From the NCBI GenBank assembly GCA_029260135.1, contig JAJDDV010000220.1, positions 1 to 44,548 of the forward strand: 44,548 bases of DNA, in the 5' to 3' direction. How positions within the stretch are numbered: position 1 is the first letter of the stretch; each line of letters begins with the position of its first letter. The notes beneath the pieces are model-generated. The model had not been told where the DNA came from and ran no database searches. It was given only the letters and a program-made list of their open reading frames with translations. Below, piece by piece: positions 35,766 to 43,174 of the stretch. Position numbers and translations under genes: made by a program. Source of the stretch: Phycisphaerae bacterium. GTDB taxonomy: Bacteria; Planctomycetota; Phycisphaerae; UBA1845.

Positions 35766-35789
35766 CACGGGCAAACGAGTTTTCCCGTG
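35766..35789. repeat. hairpin repeat family C, copy 2
   Basis: Same hairpin as 235-258 with one mismatch in the right arm (TTTTCCCGTG). The 33-base context 35763-35795 matches 232-264 at 32 positions. It lies in the short gap between two convergent genes. Confidence 0.8.
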
Positions 35790-35817
35790 CCACCCGGCCG
35801 CAGCCAAGTCTGGACCT

Positions 35818-36273
35818 CTATGTATCTTCGTTCCTATGTCCGTGTGCCCCTTCCGCCAACCGCCACGCATAGCCGCATTCCGGGCAAACCGTTGCGCCGT
35901 CTTCCGGCGACACGGGGAGTAAACGTAGATCGTATCCACAATGCGGACATCGCCGATGCTGGAGCATCACCTGACGAACGCGCCGCGACCGGCCATACCC
36001 CGCACTGATCCAGAGGACGAACGGGATCACCCAGAGGTTCGCCAGGAACAGGGACTTGGGCAGCGGCCACACGATTCCCCCGGCCTGGAACATGCGTACG
36101 AGATGAACGGAGAACGTGATGATGCCGGGCACGCAACAAACGAACCCGATGATGAGAAAGATCCGCGCGGGACGCGTCAGCCCGCTACCGAGTGCGCTTG
36201 CGATCCGGGCCAGCGGTTCCTTCGGAATGACGTCGTGTCGGCGCAACAGGTGCAGCCTGTACGGGGCGAGCAT
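35818..36273 (-). CDS. two-helix membrane protein with C-terminal zinc ribbon
   Basis: 151 residues from the ATG at 36273. The open frame extends upstream to 36426, but that part crosses the family E repeat at 36351-36374, so a later start is preferred. Two hydrophobic helices lie near residues 38-60 (IFLIIGFVCCVPGIITFSVH) and 80-100 (LFLANLWVIPFVLWISAGYG). The C-terminus is a zinc ribbon CPHCGYDL..CPECGYAW, as in the protein at 32849-33982. The function of this planctomycete-type tail is unknown; substrate or nucleic-acid binding is possible. Confidence 0.65.
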   Translation of the reverse strand: MLAPYRLHLLRRHDVIPKEPLARIASALGSGLTRPARIFLIIGFVCCVPGIITFSVHLVRMFQAGGIVWPLPKSLFLANLWVIPFVLWISAGYGRSRRVRQVMLQHRRCPHCGYDLRLLPVSPEDGATVCPECGYAWRLAEGAHGHRNEDT

Positions 36274-36350
36274 CGACACCGACCGCCCACGGGCATCCGT
36301 CGTTCGGAATTCGCCTTTGCGCTCCTTCACACGTACGTTGTCTCCAACTC

Positions 36351-36374
36351 GTAGGGGCCGCTGTGCGGCCCATC
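36351..36374 (+). repeat. palindromic repeat family E, copy 3
   Basis: Core GGGGCCGCTGTGCGGCCC. It carries compensatory changes relative to copies 1 and 2: GGTCC/GGACC has become GGGCC-type pairs on both arms, so the stem is preserved. Confidence 0.7.
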
Positions 36375-36453
36375 CTCCAGTGCCACAGAGTGGCAGTGAT
36401 GCGCAGGATGTATTTCGATGCATCATGCAGGTGGCCGAGGATGTGAGATCAGC

Positions 36454-37626
36454 CTAGCGATGCCTTGCTGCCCGATCCTCCGCCCATCGCCGATACAACG
36501 CATCGAGATCGTCGACCATCCTCCGCCAGTCAAACCGCCGCATGCAAAGTTCACGACCTCGTGCGCCAAGACGGTCCCGCAACTGAGCATCGCCCGCCAG
36601 CCTCCCGATCGCTCCCGCCAGGCCGTGACGATCGCCATAGGGTACAAGCACCCCCGTCTCACCGTCGATGACGACTTCCGGCGCGCCGTCATTGTCGAAG
36701 CTGATCGCCGGGCGCTCGGTCAGCAGACCCTGCACCAGCGCCCGCGGCAGCCCTTCCCAGCGCGACGCGTGGAGCACGATGTCCATCCCATTGATCTGGG
36801 CGGGAACATCGCCGGGCGGAATCAGCCCGGTAAAGCTTACTCGATCGAGCAGGCCGAGTTCGGTAAGTTGCTGTCGGTATTCGTTGCGGTTTGCGCCGTC
36901 GCCCAGCCAGACGAACCGAAGCTTCGGCTGTCGTGCAATCGCCTCGGGCATCGCCGCGATGATTTCTTCGTAGCCTTTGTTGGTGAACAGCCGTGCGATC
37001 GTTCCGACGACCACGTCATCTTCAGTCGCTCCCCATTCCACACGAACCCGCTTGCGTTCTTCTTCGTCAACTCGAAACGCATCGGTCTTCATCCCGGAAT
37101 AGACCGTGACGAACCGATCACGTGGCGCGATCCCCGCAGCGACGGCCTGATCGATCATCGCGTCCGCCACGGTTACGAGCATGGTCGTGTTGCGCGCGGC
37201 GCGGCGTTCGAGCCACCGGTACAACATCTGTATGGCTCGCGGTTGCGTCCGGTTGAAGCTCATTCCGTGGATGGTGTGAACGATGATGGGCGTGCCGGCG
37301 CGCCTGGCCGCCTCCCGCGCGACGATTCCGGCCTTGCTGCTGTGCGTGTGGACGACATCCGGCTTGAGACGCTCGAACGCTCGCCGCAGATGTTTCACCG
37401 CTTGCCAGTCGGTGATCGGTTGGACGGCTCGGCGCAAGCTCTCACATCGGACGACCTCGCACCCGGCCTGTTCAGCCTCGTTCCAGAGGGAACCCTCGGG
37501 ACCGGTCTCGGGGCCGGCGATGAGTGTCACATGGCGGCCTCTTTCGACCAACCCTTTGCAGGTGAGGATCGTGTTCTCCTGGGCTCCGCCGATGATCAGT
37601 CGCGTAATGACGTGGCAGATGTGCAT
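36454..37626 (-). CDS. family 4 glycosyltransferase (GT-B fold)
   Basis: 390 residues from the ATG at 37626 (MHICHVITRLIIGGAQENTI), the classic start of GT4 enzymes with the acceptor-side 'GGAQ' loop; the longer frame upstream overlaps truA. The N-terminal domain includes DVVHTHSSKAGIVAREAARR. The C-terminal donor-binding domain shows VGTIARLFTNKGYEEIIAAM and the E-x7-E region ASRWEGLPRALVQGLL, where the second Glu is replaced (VQG for the usual LEA). It likely transfers a nucleotide-sugar residue to a lipid carrier or polysaccharide. It begins 5 bases after truA, so it shares that transcript, although the functions are unrelated. Confidence 0.87.
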   Translation of the reverse strand: MHICHVITRLIIGGAQENTILTCKGLVERGRHVTLIAGPETGPEGSLWNEAEQAGCEVVRCESLRRAVQPITDWQAVKHLRRAFERLKPDVVHTHSSKAGIVAREAARRAGTPIIVHTIHGMSFNRTQPRAIQMLYRWLERRAARNTTMLVTVADAMIDQAVAAGIAPRDRFVTVYSGMKTDAFRVDEEERKRVRVEWGATEDDVVVGTIARLFTNKGYEEIIAAMPEAIARQPKLRFVWLGDGANRNEYRQQLTELGLLDRVSFTGLIPPGDVPAQINGMDIVLHASRWEGLPRALVQGLLTERPAISFDNDGAPEVVIDGETGVLVPYGDRHGLAGAIGRLAGDAQLRDRLGARGRELCMRRFDWRRMVDDLDALYRRWAEDRAARHR

Positions 37627-37631
37627 AGCCG

Positions 37632-38438
37632 CTAAGGTGCCGCAGGCGAACCCTTTTCGAGGGACGCCGAGAGAGGTGGCTGAAGAAGATGCGATGGATA
37701 GCGCACCCATTGGAGGCACAGTCCGTGCCCCGGCATGGTGGGGCCGGCGTTGGCGCGGTCGCGACCTTCGATGATGGTGGCGACGTCGCCAGGCTCGAAG
37801 ATGCCGCGCCCCACGTTGACCAGTGTTCCTGCCATGGTTCGAACCTGTTTGTGCAGAAAACCCGTGCCCTCCACATCGATACGAATCTCATCGCCGTGTC
37901 GTTCGATGTCACAGCGAAGAACCTCGCGCACCATGGACTCGCGGACGCAGCCGGCGGCGGCCATCGACGAGAAGTCCATCTTGCCGACGAAGCTGCGTGC
38001 GGCGGCCTGCATTCGGTCGAGGTCGAGCTTCTTCCAGCAGTGATAGGCGAATCGGCGCGTGTGGTTCTCGACGGGCCGGTTGAGGGTGTTGTGGATGCGG
38101 TAGCGGTAGAGCTTGCTGACGGCACTGAATCCTGCGTGGAACTCTTCGTGAACCTCGCGGACGGCGACGATGGACAGATCAGTGTCGAGGCGCGACCCGA
38201 TCGCGTGCCGCATTCGGTCGGGATCGAGGGGGCACGTCGTTGTGAAGTTGCTGACGTGGCCCTTCGCGTGAACGCCGGCGTCCGTTCGCCCGCTGCCGCA
38301 GAGCTTCACGGGGTGACGGACGACACGCTGCAGCGCGGGTTCAAGCACGCCCTGGACGGTGCGCAGGCCTGTCTGGAACTGCCAGCCGTGAAAGTCGGTG
38401 CCGTCAAACGCCACCACTAAACTGATCGTGCGATCCAT
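37632..38438 (-). CDS. truA: tRNA pseudouridine(38-40) synthase TruA
   Basis: 268 residues from the ATG at 38438 (MDRTISLVVAFDGTDFHGWQ); a TTG twelve codons earlier is the alternative. It makes pseudouridine at positions 38-40 of the tRNA anticodon arm. The catalytic Asp53 lies in GSGRTDAGVHA. Other landmarks are KLYRYRI (the active-site Tyr region), MDFSSMAAAG and FLHKQVRTMAGTLVNVGRG near the C-terminus. Length is as expected for the family. It is followed at once by the GT4 gene. Confidence 0.96.
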   Translation of the reverse strand: MDRTISLVVAFDGTDFHGWQFQTGLRTVQGVLEPALQRVVRHPVKLCGSGRTDAGVHAKGHVSNFTTTCPLDPDRMRHAIGSRLDTDLSIVAVREVHEEFHAGFSAVSKLYRYRIHNTLNRPVENHTRRFAYHCWKKLDLDRMQAAARSFVGKMDFSSMAAAGCVRESMVREVLRCDIERHGDEIRIDVEGTGFLHKQVRTMAGTLVNVGRGIFEPGDVATIIEGRDRANAGPTMPGHGLCLQWVRYPSHLLQPPLSASLEKGSPAAP

Positions 38439-38546
38439 CCGCGTGATGGTACGGGTGGTGGGGCGGTCGAACAAGATGGCGGGGCATCAGGGGGGTGCAG
38501 GCCAGAGGCTTGCGACTGGTTTGCGGCGTGAGTGTCGACGGCTGTG

Positions 38547-40886
38547 CTATGTGCCGCCGAAGAGCTGCTGGAACAAGTTGACGTCGTCCAGGTCGACGTC
38601 GCCGTCGAAGTCAAGGTCCAAGGCCGCGCAGCTTTCGCGGTACTGGTGGAAATGGCCCGGGCCGGTCAGACAGTCCTCCCAACCTGTACAGTCAACAACA
38701 TCGATCCGTTGGTTACAGTCGAAATCGCCGAGGCCAAATTCGTAGGCGCCCATATCGACGCGGCCGCACAGTACCCGCGCGTGGCCGTCGAGGTCGGTCG
38801 CATCAGGCTGGAAGTACGAGCCCGAATCTCCCGCATTGATTGCTTGCGAGCCGGGTTGCAGACGCAGGTTGTCGTCGAGCGTGCCCAGCACATCGTCCGG
38901 TCCGTCGGCATCAACGAACATGGGGTCGGTGGCGATATTGTCCCCTCCCGGCCAGCCGCCTTCGATGCAAGTGTTATCCGCGTAGGTCAGACCGTCGGGG
39001 GGGTGGTCGAAAATCTGGGAACCGTCGCTGTCGGCCGTGTTACCCCAGAGGATCGTGCTGATCGCCCTCGTCTTACTGCCGGGTGAGGTGTAGATTCCAC
39101 CGCCATAGGCGGCAGAGTTCCCGCTGAACGTGCAGTTGATCACCACGGGGCTGCTGCCGAGCGAGCTGCTCAACCCGCCACCGAAGTTGACGGCGGCGTT
39201 TGCGTTGAAGGTGCAGTCCGTTACGATCGGCGCGCATTCCTCCAGGCCCTGCAAGGACTCGCAGTATATCCCGCCTCCGTCCCAGGCGGCGGAGTTTCCG
39301 GTGAAGATGCAGTGCGTCACCGTCGGCTTGGTGCTGTAGAGATACATTCCGCCGCCTTGCGGGGCGGATCCGTTTGTGATTGTAAAGCCATCGATCACGG
39401 TGGCGTTTGTTTCGCCGCCGGCGCACGTGACGACGCTGCCGCCGTCGCCGCCGTCGATGATCGTCGCTTCTGCGCCGTCGGTACTGCGCAGCGTGATGGC
39501 CTTGCCCAGCAGGTTGATGCGTTCGAAATACGTTCCCGGGCTGACCTCGATTTCATCTGCGGCAACCGAGGCCACGATCGCCTCCTGGATCGTCAGGTGC
39601 AACGTGTCCTGGGTTACGTTATGAACCGGCTCGCAGTCGTCGGGTATGTCGTCATCATCGACATCATGGCTCGTACCGTCGGCGATGTCGCACTCGTCGG
39701 CCCGACCGTTGTTGTTGCAGTCGACGAAATACGGCGACTCGTCCGCCCCCATGTCCACGCGGCATTGCTGAATTCGCGCGTCGCCCTCGTAGTCCGTGGT
39801 GACGTCGGCCGGCACGGCGGCGTCATCACCGGTGTTGATGCACGGGGAGTCGTCCCTCAGATGCAGGTCATCGTCCAGGGTACCTTCCCAGTTGTCCGCG
39901 CCATCGGCGTCGACAAACATCGGGTTGGCATTGATATTGCCTGCTCCCGGCCAGCCGCCCTGGATGCAACTGTAAGTCGCGACGGTCGTGCTACCGGGGC
40001 GGTCATAGATCTCCGGTCCGGTATTGCCCCAGAAAACGCAGTTGGTCAGCGTCGGATTGCAGTTCGTGCCATTGGCCATCCCTCCGCCGCGCGCGTCGAA
40101 GGGATTGGACGAGTTGTCGCTGAAAGTGCAGTTGGTCACCGTCGGGCTGGCGAAGCTGTTGCTCATTCCGCCGCCGCTGAATTCGTTAACCCAGTTTCCG
40201 GTGAAGATACAGTTGGTCACCGGTGGGCTACTGCTTTGGTTGCTCATCCCGCCGCCGAAGCCGGCTGCCCCGTTGCCAGAGAAGACGCAGTTGGTCACCG
40301 TCGGTTCGCTGGTGTGGTTTTTCATGCCGCCGCCGGTGCCACTGGCCCAGTTGCCGATGAACGTACAGTTGGATACCGTCGGCCGGGCGCTACTATAATT
40401 GTACATCCCGCCGCCGCCACCATCGGTCGCAAGGGCCTCGTTGAGTCTGAAGGTGCAGTTGGTCACGGTCGGACTGCTGGACTCGTTGTACATTCCGCCA
40501 CCCCGCGCGGCGCGCCCTTTGGTGATCGTGAAGCCGTCGATCACTGTCGCGGGGGTTTCGCCCGTGGCGCACGTGACGACGCTGCCCACGGTTCCGCCGT
40601 CAATGATCGTCGCCGCGACGACCGCCGGGTCCGTCGGGGCGGTGGACCGTAGCGTGATCGCCTTGCCCAGCAGGTTGATGCGTTCGAAGTACGTGTCCGG
40701 GTCGACCACGATTTCATCTCCGGGATTCGCCGCGACGATCGCTTCCTGGATGGTCGCGTAGTCCACGCCCGTGGTGATGTTGTGGACGAGAAGCGCTACG
40801 CGGCCGGGGCCTACAGCCGAGGTGACCGAAAAGGACGACAGTGCCGCCGCGACAAGAACCAGGCCGAGAGTGCCCCATGTCTTCAT
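38547..40886 (-). CDS. secreted protein with duplicated right-handed beta-helix and dockerin-like end
   Basis: 779 residues. The second of two close ATGs is chosen (40886) because GGAG lies seven bases before it. After a signal peptide come two copies of a whole beta-helix unit (about 35-390 and 425-720). Each begins TIQEAIVA..DEI.V.P.TYF, then ERINLLGKAITLRST and VIDGFTIT, followed by repeated 'NCTFxGN.A...GGG' rungs. DNA identity between the copies is locally very high (39491-39527 against 40652-40688). The first unit ends with an EF-hand-like CNNNGRADECDIADG. The C-terminus is a dockerin-like pair (DFDCNQRIDVVDCTGWEDCL and LDFDGDVDLDDVNLFQQLF). Such proteins may bind or cleave polysaccharides or act as adhesins; no catalytic site is evident. 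Confidence 0.8.
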   Translation of the reverse strand: MKTWGTLGLVLVAAALSSFSVTSAVGPGRVALLVHNITTGVDYATIQEAIVAANPGDEIVVDPDTYFERINLLGKAITLRSTAPTDPAVVAATIIDGGTVGSVVTCATGETPATVIDGFTITKGRAARGGGMYNESSSPTVTNCTFRLNEALATDGGGGGMYNYSSARPTVSNCTFIGNWASGTGGGMKNHTSEPTVTNCVFSGNGAAGFGGGMSNQSSSPPVTNCIFTGNWVNEFSGGGMSNSFASPTVTNCTFSDNSSNPFDARGGGMANGTNCNPTLTNCVFWGNTGPEIYDRPGSTTVATYSCIQGGWPGAGNINANPMFVDADGADNWEGTLDDDLHLRDDSPCINTGDDAAVPADVTTDYEGDARIQQCRVDMGADESPYFVDCNNNGRADECDIADGTSHDVDDDDIPDDCEPVHNVTQDTLHLTIQEAIVASVAADEIEVSPGTYFERINLLGKAITLRSTDGAEATIIDGGDGGSVVTCAGGETNATVIDGFTITNGSAPQGGGMYLYSTKPTVTHCIFTGNSAAWDGGGIYCESLQGLEECAPIVTDCTFNANAAVNFGGGLSSSLGSSPVVINCTFSGNSAAYGGGIYTSPGSKTRAISTILWGNTADSDGSQIFDHPPDGLTYADNTCIEGGWPGGDNIATDPMFVDADGPDDVLGTLDDNLRLQPGSQAINAGDSGSYFQPDATDLDGHARVLCGRVDMGAYEFGLGDFDCNQRIDVVDCTGWEDCLTGPGHFHQYRESCAALDLDFDGDVDLDDVNLFQQLFGGT

Positions 40887-41017
40887 TCCCATTCTCCTTC
40901 GTACGATGTCCGCCGTTCGTGTGTCGCAATGCCATGAGACACGATCGCCCGGCCCCTACGGCCCATCAGACCTTTGCGGTCCAGTTCAGTTTCGGAACTA
41001 CAGCCGTGACCTTCATC

Positions 41018-41046
41018 ATGATAGCAGTTTCTGTCGCTCGATTGAA
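41018..41046 (-). promoter_or_regulatory. possible promoter for the beta-helix gene
   Basis: Read on the minus strand: TTCAAT (41046-41041), 17-base spacer, TATCAT (41023-41018). About 130 bases before the ATG. Confidence 0.4.
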
Positions 41047-41120
41047 GCGCACTGCGCAGGCGCACGGGGTTTCGGTAATCCGAGCCGCCAGTGGCACCCG
41101 GAGTCGCAGTGGGACCCGGT

Positions 41121-41213
41121 GATCACCACGCCATGCCCGCGCCTTGGGCATGGGCATGGCACCCGGCGGTAATCACCACGACATGCCCGCGCCTTGGGCT
41201 TGGGCATGGCACG
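41121..41213 (+). repeat. tandem pair of palindromic repeat family F
   Basis: Two 43-base units (41121-41163 and 41171-41213), 50-base period, about 39 of 43 identical. Each contains ATGCCCGCGCCTTGGGC and TGGGCATGGCAC and can fold on itself. A third, diverged copy is at 34228-34258. Confidence 0.8.
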
Positions 41214-41250
41214 CGAGTTTCTGACAGAGGGCACAGGGCGCAAGAAAGAA

Positions 41251-41272
41251 GCGCCACCTGCGAGAGGTGACG
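41251..41272 (-). terminator. terminator after the FliA/WhiG-like sigma gene
   Basis: Stem GCGcCACCT / AGGTGaCGC with one mismatch and loop GCGAG. On the minus strand it is followed by TTCTTTCTTG, 70 bases after the stop. On the plus strand TTTGTTGTT follows, so it may work both ways. Confidence 0.55.
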
Positions 41273-41303
41273 CTTTGTTGTTGGCGGTGGGATTGCGGTG
41301 CGT

Positions 41304-41333
41304 TTGCCCGCTTCCTGACGGTCGCCGATTGAT
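41304..41333 (+). repeat. dispersed repeat family B, decayed copy 3
   Basis: GCCCGCTTCCTGACGGTCGC aligns with the core of 4013-4046 with several changes. It ends 10 bases before the sigma gene's stop codon. Confidence 0.5.
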
Positions 41334-41342
41334 GAGCGGCCG

Positions 41343-42134
41343 TCAGACCAGGACCTCTTCGGGGTGGGCTTCGATGAGCCTTGCCCGGAGGCGCTGGAGG
41401 ATCTCCTTGTGGATCTGCGAGACGCGTGACTCGGAGAGGTCGAGCACCGCGCCGATCTCAGCCATCGTCATCTCCTCGAAGTAATAAAGGAGGACGACGA
41501 GGCGTTCCTCGCGGGCGAGGCCCTTGGCGAGATAGTCGGTCAGGAGTGTTCGCGATACTTTCTGGGCCGGGTCTTCGGATCGCGGGTCGCGAATGTCCCA
41601 GGTGTGCGAGGCACCGTCGGACTGACGATTGCCCGAGGGTTCCATCGCGCTGAAGTGGACTTCCTTGCCGAGCTGCGAGAGTCGTGAGAGGTAGTCGTAT
41701 CGATCGATGCTCATGTCGAGACGCCTGGCGATGTCGCGCTGTGAGGGGGCGGTCTCGTATTCTGCGCCGAACGATTCTTTGGCGAGCAAACGCTTCTTCT
41801 CGAACGTGCGTACCGTTCGGCTCTGAGGATCGAGGCTTCGAAGCCAGTCCATGACGGCGCCGGAGATTCGCTGCTGGCAGAAGGTCTCGAACTTGGCCTT
41901 TCGTTCGGGGTTGTAGGCTTCGACGGCTTCGATCAGGCCGTCGAAGGCGGCGCTGCAGATCTCGTCGTAGGAGACCTGTGCCGGCAGTTTTCGCGACAAG
42001 CGTGCCGCGTGGGCGTGAACGAGCGGGCTGTAATGAACGACGAGCTGATTACGGAGTTCGACGTCGCGTGTTTTGAGGTACTTCTCCCACCTGTTCTCGA
42101 TCGACGATTCATCTCTCTTCGCGGACTTTGGCAT
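41343..42134 (-). CDS. sigma factor of the FliA/WhiG (sigma-28) type
   Basis: 263 residues from the ATG at 42134, which has GGAGGAAGGG just upstream; the longer frame is unlike a sigma factor. Region 2 is at about 15-95 (RWEKYLKTRDVELRNQLVVH, DEICSAAFDGLIEAVEAYNP and ISGAVMDWLRSLD). Region 3 follows (APSQRDIARRLDMSIDRYDY), and region 4 is at about 200-255 (LAREERLVVLLYYFEEMTMA, then DLSESRVSQIHKEIL). This is group 3 layout, as in flagellar FliA and developmental WhiG. In planctomycetes it may serve motility or another regulon; no flagellar genes lie nearby. It is monocistronic, with a terminator behind it. Confidence 0.88.
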   Translation of the reverse strand: MPKSAKRDESSIENRWEKYLKTRDVELRNQLVVHYSPLVHAHAARLSRKLPAQVSYDEICSAAFDGLIEAVEAYNPERKAKFETFCQQRISGAVMDWLRSLDPQSRTVRTFEKKRLLAKESFGAEYETAPSQRDIARRLDMSIDRYDYLSRLSQLGKEVHFSAMEPSGNRQSDGASHTWDIRDPRSEDPAQKVSRTLLTDYLAKGLAREERLVVLLYYFEEMTMAEIGAVLDLSESRVSQIHKEILQRLRARLIEAHPEEVLV

Positions 42135-42448
42135 CGTAACCCTTCCTCCAGTGTCGCTCCCAGTTTTCGCCCGGTCTCGCGACCGGCCTTCCAGTCCTCC
42201 CTCCCCGTCCGAAGGTGTGCGTGAGGAACGCAAGGCAGATAAGATAGGCGATTTAGAGAAGATCGGTAAGGTGGGTGGGATTGCGTTATGAAAAATTCGG
42301 AGAACTTTATGTCAAATGTCAACGTGCCGCCGCCGGTCAGAAGGATGGCGTGCGGACGGTCGGGGCCGGCCGGGCGAACAGGTGAATTGTGCGTTCTTGA
42401 GGCGGGAGGGTGGTTTTTGGCCTAGTGAGCCACACAGGAGGAGGGCGA
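42135..42448. other. intergenic upstream region of the sigma gene
   Basis: No gene. On the minus strand it holds two TTGACA hexamers in tandem (42322-42317 and 42315-42310), seven bases apart. No convincing -10 stands at 17 bases, though weak candidates (TTCATA, TATCTT) occur downstream. It is AT-rich at 42285-42320 relative to the surroundings. Confidence 0.4.
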
Positions 42449-43174
42449 TCAGGCGCTGGACGGCTCGAGGACAGGCTCATGGACGCGTCCGGTGCGGATG
42501 TCCTCGATGATGGCTCCGTCTCGCAGGGTGATGATGCGGTCGCAACGTTGGGCAACCTCCTGCTCGTGCGTGACGAGGACGATCGTCTTACCTCGGGCGT
42601 GGAGGTCGTCGAAGATGCCCAGGATCATCTTTCCGGTGGCTGTGTCCAGGTTCCCGGTGGGTTCGTCGGCGAGGACGATCAGGGGATCGTTGACGAGGGC
42701 CCTGGCGATGGCGGCCCGCTGCTGCTGGCCTCCGGAAAGCTCCGTAGGGCGGTGATGTCCCCGGTCGGCGAGGCCGACGACTTCGACCATGGCCTGGGCT
42801 CGTTCGCGGCGGTAGGGGGGCGGATGGCCCTGATAGAAGAGGGGGACTTCGAGATTCTCGAGCACGGTGAGCTGCGGAATGAGGTTGAAGCTCTGAAAGA
42901 CGAAACCGACGCGCTGGCCTCGAATGACGGAACGCTCGTCGTCACTGAGGCGGGAGACGTCGTCGCCGCCGAGAAAGTAGCTTCCCGAGGTGGGTCGGTC
43001 GAGGCAGCCGATCAGGTTCATGAGGGTGCTCTTACCGGACCCACTTTGCCCTCGGATGGCTACGGACTCGCCCTCTTCAAGATCGAGATCGATACTGCGG
43101 AGTGCATGGACCAGTACGTTTCCGCCGGGTGTTCCGTAGGTCTTCGAAAGCTGTTGGACGGACGCGATGATCAC
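42449..43174 (-). CDS. ABC transporter ATP-binding protein (MacB/LolD type)
   Basis: 241 residues. Powers a membrane permease, probably for export or lipoprotein-type extraction. Walker A GQSGSGKST (about residues 42-50), Q-loop VFQSFNLIPQ, signature LSGGQQQRAAIARAL, Walker B VLADEPTGNLD and the H-loop VTHEQE are intact. IGCLDRPTSGSY is typical of the MacB/LolD/FtsE subgroup. The start overlaps the stop of the adaptor gene (ATGA). A MacB-like permease would be expected next, but the following gene is a sigma factor, so the permease is either upstream beyond the window or encoded elsewhere. Confidence 0.93.
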   Translation of the reverse strand: MIIASVQQLSKTYGTPGGNVLVHALRSIDLDLEEGESVAIRGQSGSGKSTLMNLIGCLDRPTSGSYFLGGDDVSRLSDDERSVIRGQRVGFVFQSFNLIPQLTVLENLEVPLFYQGHPPPYRRERAQAMVEVVGLADRGHHRPTELSGGQQQRAAIARALVNDPLIVLADEPTGNLDTATGKMILGIFDDLHARGKTIVLVTHEQEVAQRCDRIITLRDGAIIEDIRTGRVHEPVLEPSSA

